From the NCBI RefSeq assembly GCF_010119975.1, contig NZ_CP048222.1, forward strand, positions 7,416,501 through 7,480,500: a stretch of 64,000 nucleotides of DNA. The letters are read 5' to 3'. The position numbers and the translations under genes are program-made. This DNA is from Rhodocytophaga rosea. GTDB taxonomy: Bacteria > Bacteroidota > Bacteroidia > Cytophagales > 172606-1. Each line of letters starts with the position of its first letter. The stretch's first letter is position 1. Shown here piece after piece: positions 44,008-53,657 of this stretch. The notes beneath the pieces were generated by a model. That model did not search any database and was not told the origin of the DNA. It saw only the letters and a program-made list of their open reading frames with translations.

Positions 44008-46410
44008 ATGCGCTATTCTAATTCTACCTTTTCTGTACTTACTTGGTTGCGATTTGTTAATCAGCGAGCATTTGTTATTCTGGTGATACATATAGTATTG
44101 GTATGTGTTTTCTCTGATACTTCAACTGCACAAACAGCCAAACCCGATTTTACGCAATTCGTTGATCCGCATATTGGCACAGCCCATTGCCGCTGGTTTC
44201 ATTTTACCCCAGGGGCTATTCCTTTCGGTATGGCTAAACCAGCTCCTTCTACAGATGGGCATTATGGAAATAAATCCGGATGGGAAGCAGTAGGCTATGA
44301 TTTTAGACATGAATCCATTGAAGGTTTTGCAAATTTTCATGAATTCCAGATCGGCGGAATAGTGTTTGCACCTCTAACCGGCAAACTGCAAACCATTCCT
44401 GGCAAATTAGAAAATACAAACGAAGGTTACCGTTCTCCCTTTGACCGCAAAGATGAAAAGGCAACGTCCGGATATTACTCAGTGGTATTAAAAGAGTATG
44501 GTATAAAAGCGGAACTGACAGCTACTGAGAGAGTGGCTTTTCACCGCTATACTTTTCCGGCAGGCAATGAGTCCCATATTCTGTTTGACATAGGAAACCG
44601 CCAGGGTGAAAGTGGCCGGGTGAAAGATGCTAAAGTATATATGACACCAGATGGCCGCATTGAAGGTTTTGTTACTACCCTTCCGGAATATGTGCAGAAA
44701 TACCAGGCAGGAGCCGAAGTAAGCATGTATTTTTCAGCTGTTCTGGATAAAAAACCAACGGCTTTTGGTGTATTCAAAGGAAATGAGCAGCAAGCCGGGA
44801 AAAAAGAATTGTCTGGAGAAGGGGCAGGAATGTATCTGACTTTTACTACCAAAGCCAATGAATCAGTCACCATCAAAGCCGGACTTTCTTATACCTCCAT
44901 TGAAAATGCCCGCCTGAACCTGCAAACAGAAGCAGCTAATTTAAGTTTTGATCAGGCAAAAAATCAGGCACTCTCTACCTGGAATACTTATCTGGGCCGC
45001 ATACAAGTAGAAACTTCCAACCGGGCCGACAAAGTAAAATTTTATACAGGCTTATACCATGCTTTATTAGGCCGTGGACTTGCCAGTGATGTAAATGGAG
45101 CGTATCCAAAAAATGATGGCACCGTAGGGCAAATTCCTGTAGATAAAAATAACAAACCGGTTCATCATCATTACAATACCGATGCCATTTGGGGGGCTTT
45201 CTGGAACCTGACACAGCTTTGGGCTCTGGCCTATCCGGAATATTATTCAGCATTCGTAAAAAGCCAGTTGCTGGTCTATAAAGATGCCGGCTGGCTGGGC
45301 GATGGCATTGCCAATAGTAAATATGTATCTGGAGTGGGCACCAACTTTGTCAGCCTGGTAATGGCCAGTGCCTATATGTGCGGCATCCGAGATTTTGATG
45401 TAAACTTAGCCTATGAAGCATCCTTGAAAAACGAAATCGACGGGAATAATCGTCCAAGAGGGGCCGGGAAACTGGATGTAGACCGCTTTGTAAAATATGG
45501 ATTTGTTAATCACATTGATAAGTCAGATGCTTCGGACGAAATATGGCGTTTTTCCGGTTCTCATACACTCGAATATGCGTTTAGTTCTTTTTCTGTAGCT
45601 CAATGGGCAAAGCTATTAGGGAAAGAGAAGGATCACCAGCAACTGATGCGTTTATCCAAGGCCTGGGAGCAACTCTACGACCCGAAGACACAATTCCTGC
45701 GGCCAAAATATGCTGATGGTAAATTCATTGATAATTTCAAACCCACCGAAGTATGGCGGGGATTTCAGGAGGGTAATGCCTGGCAATATACCTTTTATGT
45801 ACCACACGAACCAGAAAGTCTGGTAGCTAAAGTAGGAAAAGACCGATTCAACTCGAGGCTCGACAGTATTTTCACCGTTTCTCAAAAAGCAGTGTTTGGG
45901 GGTGGCAAAAATATTGATGCCTTTGCCGGCTTAGAAGGGTTATACAATCATGGAAACCAGCCTAACCTACATATTTCCTGGCTGTTCAATTATTCCGGCA
46001 AACCTTCACTTACTCAGAAATGGGCACGGGCCATTTGTAATGAATTCTACGGAACAGAAGGTGTACACGGCTATGGCTATGGCCAGGATGAAGACCAGGG
46101 ACAATTGGGAGCCTGGTATGTGATAGGCAGCATGGGTTTATTTGACGTAAAAGCACTCACGGAAACGGAACCCAGTTTCGGCATAGGAAGTCCGCTTTTT
46201 ACTAAGATTACGATTCAACTCAATCAAAAATATTATAAAGGAAAAGAGTTTGTAATAGAAGCCCGGAACAACAGCCAAAAAAATAGCTATGTACAATCTT
46301 TTACAATGAATGGAAAGAAACTCTACAAACCATTTATTCCTTTTAAGTCGGTGACTGATGGCGGTACATTAATTCTGGAGATGGGCAATAAGCCCAAGGA
46401 TAGTTATTAG
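44008..46410 (+). CDS. GH92 alpha-mannosidase, secreted (2)
   Basis: 800 residues from ATG 44008; earlier in-frame ATGs overlap the previous gene and would bury the signal peptide (about 1-42, ending DTSTAQ). Complete GH92 fold: FVDPHIGTAHCRWFHF, GAIPFGMAKPAPS, GFQEGNAWQYTFYVPHE (catalytic Glu) and GQDEDQGQLGAWYVIGSMG. It also has HGNQPN instead of HGNEP. Compared with the upstream gene it has an insert around KNDGTVGQIPVDKNNK, and sequence identity looks moderate, so the pair is not a recent duplication. The two may divide linkages or chain ends of the same mannoside. Confidence 0.92.
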   Translation: MRYSNSTFSVLTWLRFVNQRAFVILVIHIVLVCVFSDTSTAQTAKPDFTQFVDPHIGTAHCRWFHFTPGAIPFGMAKPAPSTDGHYGNKSGWEAVGYDFRHESIEGFANFHEFQIGGIVFAPLTGKLQTIPGKLENTNEGYRSPFDRKDEKATSGYYSVVLKEYGIKAELTATERVAFHRYTFPAGNESHILFDIGNRQGESGRVKDAKVYMTPDGRIEGFVTTLPEYVQKYQAGAEVSMYFSAVLDKKPTAFGVFKGNEQQAGKKELSGEGAGMYLTFTTKANESVTIKAGLSYTSIENARLNLQTEAANLSFDQAKNQALSTWNTYLGRIQVETSNRADKVKFYTGLYHALLGRGLASDVNGAYPKNDGTVGQIPVDKNNKPVHHHYNTDAIWGAFWNLTQLWALAYPEYYSAFVKSQLLVYKDAGWLGDGIANSKYVSGVGTNFVSLVMASAYMCGIRDFDVNLAYEASLKNEIDGNNRPRGAGKLDVDRFVKYGFVNHIDKSDASDEIWRFSGSHTLEYAFSSFSVAQWAKLLGKEKDHQQLMRLSKAWEQLYDPKTQFLRPKYADGKFIDNFKPTEVWRGFQEGNAWQYTFYVPHEPESLVAKVGKDRFNSRLDSIFTVSQKAVFGGGKNIDAFAGLEGLYNHGNQPNLHISWLFNYSGKPSLTQKWARAICNEFYGTEGVHGYGYGQDEDQGQLGAWYVIGSMGLFDVKALTETEPSFGIGSPLFTKITIQLNQKYYKGKEFVIEARNNSQKNSYVQSFTMNGKKLYKPFIPFKSVTDGGTLILEMGNKPKDSY

Positions 46411-46490
46411 AACCTTGATAGACTTTAGCGGAATCGGAGTAATCAAACACATGCAATACTATTATTGGCACTCTCGGATAAATATTTAAC

Positions 46491-47879
46491 ATGGAAAGTA
46501 AAAGTTCTTCATATCTGGTATTCATTACCCTGGTAGCTACCTTAGGTGGATTATTGTTCGGGTTTGATATGGCGGTGATCTCAGGCGTATTGCCCTTTGT
46601 ACAGAAACAATTTTCACTGGCTGCCGCTGAAGAAGGCTGGTTTGTGTCGTGTGCCATTGTAGGTTGTGTAATTGGGGTATTGTTTTCCGGAGAATTAAGC
46701 GACCGGTGGGGACGGAAAAAATTACTCATTATTGCAGCCATTCTGTTTTTGTTATCTGCTTTAGGCACGGCTATGGCTTCCTCTTTTACTTTTTTGATCA
46801 TAGCACGTATAGTAGGGGGGATGGGCGTAGGAGTGGCTTCAAACCTGGCTCCTTTATATATTTCGGAAATTGCCCCAGCTTCTGTCCGTGGCAGACTGGT
46901 GACCTTTTACCAACTGGCGGTAACCTTAGGAATTCTGGTAGCTTACCTGACCAATGCTGCTGTCCTTAGCTATTCACAGGAACACCAGGGCCAGTCATTA
47001 GGCGGTTTATTGGACTATATTGTATTGCAGGAAGTGTGGAGAAGCATGTTTGCCATAGGGGTAATACCCTCTTTGTTATTTTTAGCTGGATTATTCTTTG
47101 TGCCGGACAGTCCCCGCTGGCTGATACAGCAGGGTAGGGAAGGAGAAGGTATGTCTATTCTGGCCAAAATCAACGGAGAAGTCGTAGCTCAGCAAGATTT
47201 CCAGAATATCCGCCGTACCCTTAGTCATGAAACAGGCTCGTATAAAGAACTATTTGCCCCAGGCATGCGAAAAGCCTTATGGATCGGATTGTTATTGCCT
47301 TTATTTTCCCAGTTCAGTGGAATTAATGCGGTTATTTATTATGGTCCACGCATTCTGAACGATGCTGGTATCAGTATCGACAATGCGCTTATGAGCCAGA
47401 TTATTTTGGGCGCAGCAAACTTGCTATTTACTTTAATTGCTGTCTGGAAGGTAGACCAGATGGGCCGCCGGCCATTGTATCTGGTGGGATCAATGGGGGC
47501 AACCATCAGTTTATTTTTAACAGGCATTTGTTTTTACACTGGTGCCACGAATAGTCTTTTTCTCCTCCTGAGTGTAATTGCTTTTCTCGCCTGTTTTGCT
47601 TTCTCTATTGGACCCTTAAAATTTGTAATTGCTGCCGAAATTTTTCCTAATAAAATACGGGGCAGAGCCTTAGCCCTTAGCATCATGACCATGTGGATAG
47701 CTGATACCGTGGTGGGTCAACTAACTCCTGTTTTACTGGAATCTGTTGGTACAGCGATTACTTTCTGGCTCTTTGCTGTCTGCTGCCTGATTTCTTTCTG
47801 GGTGGTGTATAAAATGGTGCCTGAAACCAAAGGCAAAACGCTGGAAGAAATTGAAGATATGTATATGGCTCCTCATTAA
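46491..47879 (+). CDS. MFS sugar porter (XylE/GLUT-like proton symporter)
   Basis: 462 residues, 12 predicted membrane helices. Sugar-porter signatures: GFDMAVISGVLPFVQ, SGELSDRWGRKKLL, RIVGGMGVGVASNLAPLYIS, VPDSPRWLIQQGRE, QFSGINAVIYYGPRI, DQMGRRPLYLVGS and the C-terminal PETKGKTLEEIE. It imports a hexose or pentose with protons. Its place after two GH92 enzymes and a mannokinase/isomerase makes mannose the likely cargo. It begins 80 bases after the second GH92 gene, so it is probably in the same transcript. No hairpin was seen between them. Confidence 0.92.
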   Translation: MESKSSSYLVFITLVATLGGLLFGFDMAVISGVLPFVQKQFSLAAAEEGWFVSCAIVGCVIGVLFSGELSDRWGRKKLLIIAAILFLLSALGTAMASSFTFLIIARIVGGMGVGVASNLAPLYISEIAPASVRGRLVTFYQLAVTLGILVAYLTNAAVLSYSQEHQGQSLGGLLDYIVLQEVWRSMFAIGVIPSLLFLAGLFFVPDSPRWLIQQGREGEGMSILAKINGEVVAQQDFQNIRRTLSHETGSYKELFAPGMRKALWIGLLLPLFSQFSGINAVIYYGPRILNDAGISIDNALMSQIILGAANLLFTLIAVWKVDQMGRRPLYLVGSMGATISLFLTGICFYTGATNSLFLLLSVIAFLACFAFSIGPLKFVIAAEIFPNKIRGRALALSIMTMWIADTVVGQLTPVLLESVGTAITFWLFAVCCLISFWVVYKMVPETKGKTLEEIEDMYMAPH

Positions 47880-48303
47880 TATATTGATAGCAATCCTATC
47901 ATGCCAATTTCTACAAGGGCCGGGTTAATTGTAAGCGATATTATCCCTTGATGGGACGCTAAAGGAATTGATCAATTAAAGCCCCTTATAAAAGCTTCAC
48001 ATCCTTGTTAGCTTTCGTTTTTAGTCCAATACTTCCGTTAATTCTTTGAGCAACTCTTTTCTCATATAAAGAACTTTAAGAAACTCTTTTATAATAGCAG
48101 CTATAAGTTTGTATCTGGTACTATTTTGAAAGCGTAAAAATAGGTATACTCATAAAATGAGAGTTAAATGCGGCTGAAGTATGGGTAATGGCTAAGATGA
48201 AGAAGAGATAGTTTAGGAGAATTTAACAAATTTTAGATTTTTTAGATTACATCCATGTAAGCTAGATAGTTTTTTGTAATATTATTCTACTTAAACAGAA
48301 TTC
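47880..48303. other. Intergenic region, 424 bases
   Basis: No gene supported. It contains TTACAT-CC-ATGTAA (48247-48260), a 14-base near-palindrome 44 bases before the iron-sulfur subunit gene, a possible operator. No clear terminator hairpin for the mannoside operon was found. The right part has repeated TTTAGATT units (about 48,231-48,247). Confidence 0.45.
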
Positions 48304-48798
48304 ATGAAAGCGAGTATAACCCTTACTGTGAACGGGAACACACATACAGTTGATGTAGATCCTTCTATGCCACTGCTTTACGTCCTGCGAAATCATTTAG
48401 AACTTAATGGGCCTAAGTATGGCTGTGGTTTGGCGCAATGTGGTTCCTGTATGGTACTTCTGGACGGAAAAGCTGTTCCCAGTTGCCTCCTGCGGATTGA
48501 CGATGTTAAAAACCTGAAGGTAACAACTCTGGAAGGACTCCTGCGCCAGGATGGTGGATTGCATCCGGTACAGGAAGCTTTTGTGCAACAGCAAGCAGCG
48601 CAATGTGGATTTTGCCTGAATGGAATGGTTATTTCGGCAGTAGCTCTGTTATCGGAAAATAAATCGCCTGATGAAAATGCTATCCGTACGAATTTACAAA
48701 GGGTTCTCTGCCGTTGTGGGGCTCAATCCCGTGTGATCAAAGCCGTTAAACAAGCTTCGCATACGCTAACATCCAAAGCTAAACAAGGGCAGGAATGA
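48304..48798 (+). CDS. (2Fe-2S) subunit of a molybdenum hydroxylase (IorA-like)
   Basis: 164 residues, the size of isoquinoline 1-oxidoreductase alpha subunits. Plant-type 2Fe-2S cluster: Cys41, Cys46, Cys49, Cys61 (YGCGLAQCGSC and later PSC). Second cluster: Cys101, Cys104, Cys136, Cys138 (CGFC and LCRCG). All eight ligands are present. It carries electrons from the molybdenum site of the next gene's product to an acceptor. No signal peptide of its own; probably co-exported with the Tat-signal-bearing large subunit. It overlaps the next gene by 4 bases (ATGA). Confidence 0.93.
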   Translation: MKASITLTVNGNTHTVDVDPSMPLLYVLRNHLELNGPKYGCGLAQCGSCMVLLDGKAVPSCLLRIDDVKNLKVTTLEGLLRQDGGLHPVQEAFVQQQAAQCGFCLNGMVISAVALLSENKSPDENAIRTNLQRVLCRCGAQSRVIKAVKQASHTLTSKAKQGQE

Positions 48799-51008
48799 AA
48801 GAAAAAGAAACCAACGCTTCATTATCCAGGAGAGATTTTCTGAAAGGAGCAGGATGTCTTACGATAGCTTTTCCATTATTTGGTACCTGCTGGCTGCCAG
48901 AAACAGATAAGAGCCTGGACGATACATTGCCCGGAAGTCTGAAAGGACAACCACAGATCAATGCCTGGCTGGAAATTTTGCCAGAAGGGAAAATCCGTGT
49001 ATTAACCGGAAAAATGGAACTCGGCCAGGGTATTCGTACGGCTATTGCACAAGTGGCGGCAGAAGAACTGGATATGGATATTGAGAACGTGGAAGTACAT
49101 CTGGCCGAAACCGGACGAACTCCCCACGAAGGCTATACTGCCGGAAGCGGCTCGATTGAGAACAGTGCAATGTCTGTGCGCTATGCCGCGGCTGCTGCCC
49201 GTATGAAATTGATGGAACTCGCCGCGAAGAAACTACAGGCAAAAACAGAGCAGCTGGAACTGGCCAACGGGAGTGTATTTGTGAAGGGTGGAAAGCAGAA
49301 ACTGACTTTTAGCCAGATATTAGATGGCGCCCAGCTTAAAGATGAAGTGCGTTTGCCGGTTCAACTCAAAGAGAAATCTGCTTACAAGTTGGTGGGCAAG
49401 GCTATCCCCCGCAAGGATATAGAACGGATGGTGAGGGGTCAACAGTACTATATCCAGGACTTGCGTTTTCCGGGAATGGTACATGGACGCATCATCAGGC
49501 CTTCAGCTTACGAGGCAAAACTAAGCTCGTTTGATGAAAAAGCCTTAAAGCAAAAGTTTCCTGGTATCATAAAAACAGTGGTAAATGGTAATTTCTTAGG
49601 TTTGATTGCCACCGATGAATTTGAAGCAATGCAGGCTCAGGCTTTTGTAAAAGAACATGCCACCTGGACACCTGGAAAAGCCTTACCGGAAGGTGACTTG
49701 CAAACGTATATCAAAAAGTTGCCTGGTAAAACCGAGCAGGTGAAAGTAAAAGGTAACATAAATGGTGCTTCCGGTGGCAATGCTCTTTCCATACAAGCAA
49801 GCTACTTTAAGCCTTATATTATGCATGGCTCTATCGGTCCTTCCTGTGGTATTGCATTGTTTGAAAATTCCATTCTGCATATCTGGTCGCATAGCCAGGG
49901 TATATACCCGATGAGAGAAGCGCTTACAAAAATGCTTGGTATTCCCTCAGATCAGATTCATATCGTAGGCGTACCCGGATCTGGTTGTTATGGCCATAAT
50001 GGGGCAGATGATGCGGCGACAGATGCGGCCTTACTGGCAATGGCTTATCCGGGCAAACATGTACGCGTGCAATGGTCACGGGCAGAGGAGCATGGCTGGG
50101 AACCTTATGGCAGCGCTATCGCCGTAGACTTAAAAGCAAGTCTGGATTCATCCGGAAAAATTAACTATTGGGATAGTGAAGTTTGGACCGATTCGCATAG
50201 TACACGCCCCGGCGGAGACCCTGCTACATTACTTACTGCCCGCCACATTGACAAAGCATTTAAGATGCAATCGGCTGGTTATACTGGCGGAGGACACCGC
50301 AATGCAGAACCCTATTATGCCATTCCTAATCTTCAGATTGTAGCGCATTTTTTTGAAGGGCCACTTCGGGTATCTTCCCTGCGTGGACTAGGTGCGTATG
50401 CCAATATTTTTGCACTGGAATCCTTTATGGATGAACTCGCCGAAAAAGCAGGAAAAGACCCCTTAACCTTTCGCCTGATGCATCTGGAAGATGAAAGAGC
50501 CATAGCGGTTGTCAAAAAGATACAGGAGATGACAAAAAATGAAAAAACAAATAAGAAAGAGGGGATGGGATATGCCTTTTCACGATATAAAAATACAGCT
50601 ACCTATTGTGCCGTTGCAGCAAAAGTATCTGTAGAAACCGGCTCCGGTGAAGTGAAAGTGCATAAAATGTGGGCTTCTATTGATGCCGGTGAAGTAATCA
50701 ATCTGGATGGCATCATCAACCAGACGGAAGGAGGCATGATCCAAAGTGCCAGCTGGACACTCAAAGAGCAAGTACAGTTTGATTCCAGGCATGTCAATAG
50801 CCTGGACTGGGCTTCTTATCCGATCTTCAGGTTCAGTGATGTTCCCCAGGTGGAAGTAGCCGTTATCAACAGGCCTCAGGAAAAACCATTGGGCGCCGGG
50901 GAAGCCGCACAAGGCCCAACCTCTGCTGCCATAGCCAATGCTGTATACAGAGCCTGTGGAAAGCGTATACGCCACTTACCTATAGAGCAGGCCATGAAGC
51001 AGAAGTAA
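48795..51008 (+). CDS. Molybdopterin-binding large subunit of xanthine-oxidase family (IorB-like)
   Basis: 737 residues, typical of isoquinoline 1-oxidoreductase beta subunits, with the aldehyde-dehydrogenase a/b hammerhead and molybdopterin-binding domains. A Tat signal is visible (SRRDFLKGAG, residues 11-20). GKMELGQGIRTAIAQVAAEE and GSGCYGHNGADDAATDAALL are cofactor-binding blocks; the catalytic Glu703 is in LGAGEAAQGPT. Hydroxylates an aldehyde or N-heterocycle using water, in the periplasm. The third, cytochrome c, subunit often found with this group is missing here, so the electron acceptor is unclear. The true substrate is unknown. Confidence 0.93.
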   Translation: MKEKETNASLSRRDFLKGAGCLTIAFPLFGTCWLPETDKSLDDTLPGSLKGQPQINAWLEILPEGKIRVLTGKMELGQGIRTAIAQVAAEELDMDIENVEVHLAETGRTPHEGYTAGSGSIENSAMSVRYAAAAARMKLMELAAKKLQAKTEQLELANGSVFVKGGKQKLTFSQILDGAQLKDEVRLPVQLKEKSAYKLVGKAIPRKDIERMVRGQQYYIQDLRFPGMVHGRIIRPSAYEAKLSSFDEKALKQKFPGIIKTVVNGNFLGLIATDEFEAMQAQAFVKEHATWTPGKALPEGDLQTYIKKLPGKTEQVKVKGNINGASGGNALSIQASYFKPYIMHGSIGPSCGIALFENSILHIWSHSQGIYPMREALTKMLGIPSDQIHIVGVPGSGCYGHNGADDAATDAALLAMAYPGKHVRVQWSRAEEHGWEPYGSAIAVDLKASLDSSGKINYWDSEVWTDSHSTRPGGDPATLLTARHIDKAFKMQSAGYTGGGHRNAEPYYAIPNLQIVAHFFEGPLRVSSLRGLGAYANIFALESFMDELAEKAGKDPLTFRLMHLEDERAIAVVKKIQEMTKNEKTNKKEGMGYAFSRYKNTATYCAVAAKVSVETGSGEVKVHKMWASIDAGEVINLDGIINQTEGGMIQSASWTLKEQVQFDSRHVNSLDWASYPIFRFSDVPQVEVAVINRPQEKPLGAGEAAQGPTSAAIANAVYRACGKRIRHLPIEQAMKQK

Positions 51009-51173
51009 TTGTTATAGGCAAATGACCAACTCAGGTTCTGCCCATTTTTAAGTATAAGCCTATCCCTTAGACTGGTGCAAATCTGACCATGACCAAAAAG
51101 TGCTTTGAAAACACAACTTCCCTTATCTTTTCAGTAATTCTTAATTTAAAAGAGAACCAGTTATGAAATAGGA

Positions 51174-51204
51174 TTGTTTATATACAGTATATGAATTAAC
51201 TTTG
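51174..51204 (+). promoter_or_regulatory. Promoter of the GMC oxidoreductase operon
   Basis: TTG (51174-51176), a 20-base gap and TAACTTTG (51197-51204) match the Bacteroidota TTG/TAnnTTTG consensus well. The leader to the ATG at 51295 would be about 85 bases. Confidence 0.65.
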
Positions 51205-51294
51205 TTGAATCATATATTAACGTATTCTTCCATACAGGGAACAGTTTCCACACCGGATGAATGCATTCACCTACTCAATCTCTTCTATTTTTTG

Positions 51295-51813
51295 ATGAAA
51301 AGACGTTCTTTATTAAAACAATTAGGTATTGCTGCCGGCGGCATCCTAACTCTTCCCGCATGGGCATCCGGCTGGTCGCCTGAATCTATTGGACATATCT
51401 CTACTTTGCCGGTTTCTGATGAAAACCTGCTGGCAGAAATAGTTGAAACCATTATTCCCGAAACTTCTACGCCTGGCGCCAAATCCTTAAAAGTGCATCA
51501 GTTTATAATGCGGATGGTGAACGACTGTTATGGAGCAGATGTACAGGAAAACCTGAAAAAAGGCCTGGCGACTACTGAGCAAGCAGCCAATCAGACTTTT
51601 CAAAAGTCATTTATGGAATGTGATGCCAAGCAGCGTAAGCAGGTATTCCTTCAGTTGATAAATTCTACGGATACGGCTACAAAACGCTTTGCCGAGATGA
51701 CAAAAAACCTGACAATCCGGGGTTATATGAACTCCGAGTATGTAATGGTAAATATCCTCAAATACAATATGGTACCCGGGTTTTATAATGGTTGCGTACC
51801 TGTAAAGGCCTAA
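51295..51813 (+). CDS. Gluconate 2-dehydrogenase subunit 3 family protein, Tat-exported
   Basis: 172 residues from ATG 51295; the frame extends upstream, but the segment MKRRSLLKQLGIAAGGILTL is a clear twin-arginine-type signal and sets the start. The remainder is the small subunit-3 domain (LLAEIVETIIPETSTPGAKS, LKVHQFIMRMVNDCY, FLQLINSTDTATKRFAEMTK, LTIRGYMNSEYVMVN). In known gluconate dehydrogenases this subunit accompanies an FAD-containing GMC subunit and lends it the Tat signal. The GMC gene follows 53 bases downstream. Confidence 0.9.
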   Translation: MKRRSLLKQLGIAAGGILTLPAWASGWSPESIGHISTLPVSDENLLAEIVETIIPETSTPGAKSLKVHQFIMRMVNDCYGADVQENLKKGLATTEQAANQTFQKSFMECDAKQRKQVFLQLINSTDTATKRFAEMTKNLTIRGYMNSEYVMVNILKYNMVPGFYNGCVPVKA

Positions 51814-51866
51814 ACCCAATAGAGCCTGCTTTTCTATATATTTCACATTTTACCAATTTAGTTTAC

Positions 51867-53585
51867 ATGTCTTTTTTAAATATAGATTCAGTTAAAGAAC
51901 GTACGTTCGATGCCATTGTGATTGGTTCAGGCATTAGCGGTGGCTGGTCAGCCAAAGAATTAACCGGTAAAGGGCTGCGTACCCTGGTACTGGAGCGTGG
52001 CCGGGATGTAAAGCACATTACTGATTACCCGACCACCAACATGAACCCTTGGGAATTTGAACACCTGGGCCAGCTTCCAAAAGCCTTAAAAGATGCAAAT
52101 CCAATAGCCACCCGTTGTTATGCGTTTAACGAAGATTCTGCGCATTTTTTTGTAAAAGATGCTGAACATCCGTATGTACAAGAAAAACCTTTCGACTGGA
52201 TCCGGGGCTATCAGGTAGGCGGGAAATCCCTGTTATGGGCTAGAGGCACCCAACGCTGGTCTAAGTATGATTTTGATGGGCCTGCACGGGATGGTTTTGC
52301 GGTTGAATGGCCCATTGGTTATGAAGATATTGCACCCTGGTATAGTTATGTAGAGAAATTTGCCGGTATTTCCGGAAATAAAGATGGTCTGCCTCAATTG
52401 CCGGATGGGGAGTTTCTGCCTCCGCACGAACAATCGTGTGTAGAAAAACATTTTAGTGAGCAGATGGCGAAGCATTACAACAACACCCGTCCGGTAATTA
52501 TCGGCCGGTGCGCCCATCTTACTAAACCGCAGCCTATACATTTTCAGCAGGGGAGAGCCAAGTGTATGAACCGCAATTTGTGTGAGCGGGGATGTCCTTT
52601 TGGAGGCTATTTCAGCAGTAACTCTTCTACCTTACCTTGGGCGGCCAAAACCGGCAAAATGACATTGAAACCTCATTCGGTCGTTCATTCGATTATATTT
52701 GATGAGAAAAAAAATAAAGCCACCGGTGTACGGGTGATCGATTCCCAGACCAAAGAGATGACCGAGTATTATGCACAGATCATCTTTTTAAATGCGGCGA
52801 CATTAAATACAAACTTAATCCTGCTGAATTCTACGTCTAACCGTTTTCCGAATGGATTAGGCAATGATAATGGCTTGTTGGGTAAGTATATCGCTTTCCA
52901 TAATTTCCGCACTACAATTTCTGCAGAGTATGAAGGTTTTCAGGATACAACAACAGCTGGTATCCGTCCGAATGGCAGTTATATACCCCGGTTCCGGAAT
53001 GTATTCAAGCAGGAAACCGACTTTTTGCGGGGCTATGCAGCCGGATTCAGCGGAAGCCGGATGACCTCCAATGATACTTCTGGCTTAGGAGAAGAATTAA
53101 AAACAAGTTTAACCCAGAAAAAATATGGCAACTGGCGCGTAGGTTCGCACATGATGGGAGAGACAATTCCTAAAGAAAGCAATTATGTGGCTCTGGATGC
53201 GAATTTAAAAGATCCCTGGGGTATTCCTCAGTTGAAAGTATCGGTAGCCTACGATGATAATGATGAAAAAATGATTGTAGACTTCCATGAGCAGATGACC
53301 GAAATGCTCACCAAAGCCGGGTTTATAAATATCAAAACGCACGATAATCCTACTAAAGCCCCAGGATTGGATATCCATGAAATGGGTGGTGTACGCATGG
53401 GCAAAGATCCCAAAACTTCGCTGCTCAATAAATGGAACCAGTTGCATAGCTGCAAAAATGTGTTTGTAACCGATGGAGCCTGTATGACTTCCAACTCTAC
53501 CCAGAATCCTTCCTTAACATTTATGGCCATAACTGCCAGGGCTGCAAATCATGCGGCCGAGGAATTAAAGAAAAAAAATCTGTAG
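51867..53585 (+). CDS. GMC-family FAD oxidoreductase (gluconate dehydrogenase large-subunit type)
   Basis: 572 residues from ATG 51867, chosen because MSFLNIDSV leads straight into the FAD-binding strand; an upstream in-frame start would overlap the previous gene. FAD motif GSGISG (20-25) and LVLERG; substrate-site WIRGYQVGGKSLLWARGTQR; the C-terminal catalytic pair is probably His504 (HEMGGVRMG) and Asn547 (STQNPSLTF). It oxidises a sugar, polyol or similar alcohol. It has no signal peptide and is presumably carried out by the Tat subunit upstream. Ends near a terminator shared with the convergent DUF1080 gene. Confidence 0.93.
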   Translation: MSFLNIDSVKERTFDAIVIGSGISGGWSAKELTGKGLRTLVLERGRDVKHITDYPTTNMNPWEFEHLGQLPKALKDANPIATRCYAFNEDSAHFFVKDAEHPYVQEKPFDWIRGYQVGGKSLLWARGTQRWSKYDFDGPARDGFAVEWPIGYEDIAPWYSYVEKFAGISGNKDGLPQLPDGEFLPPHEQSCVEKHFSEQMAKHYNNTRPVIIGRCAHLTKPQPIHFQQGRAKCMNRNLCERGCPFGGYFSSNSSTLPWAAKTGKMTLKPHSVVHSIIFDEKKNKATGVRVIDSQTKEMTEYYAQIIFLNAATLNTNLILLNSTSNRFPNGLGNDNGLLGKYIAFHNFRTTISAEYEGFQDTTTAGIRPNGSYIPRFRNVFKQETDFLRGYAAGFSGSRMTSNDTSGLGEELKTSLTQKKYGNWRVGSHMMGETIPKESNYVALDANLKDPWGIPQLKVSVAYDDNDEKMIVDFHEQMTEMLTKAGFINIKTHDNPTKAPGLDIHEMGGVRMGKDPKTSLLNKWNQLHSCKNVFVTDGACMTSNSTQNPSLTFMAITARAANHAAEELKKKNL

Positions 53586-53602
53586 TTAAATATTGGCTTA
53601 CC

Positions 53603-53657
53603 TAAAAAGGCATGAGTTTTCTTTCTTTTAAACATTAAGATAATTCATGCCTTTTTA
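53603..53657. terminator. Probable terminator between convergent genes
   Basis: TAAAAAGGCATGAGTT (53603-53618) pairs with 53642-53657 (one G-T pair) around a 23-base loop. The core AAAAAGGCATGA/TCATGCCTTTTT is perfect and A/T-tailed on both strands. The long loop makes it less certain than the other terminators. Confidence 0.6.
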
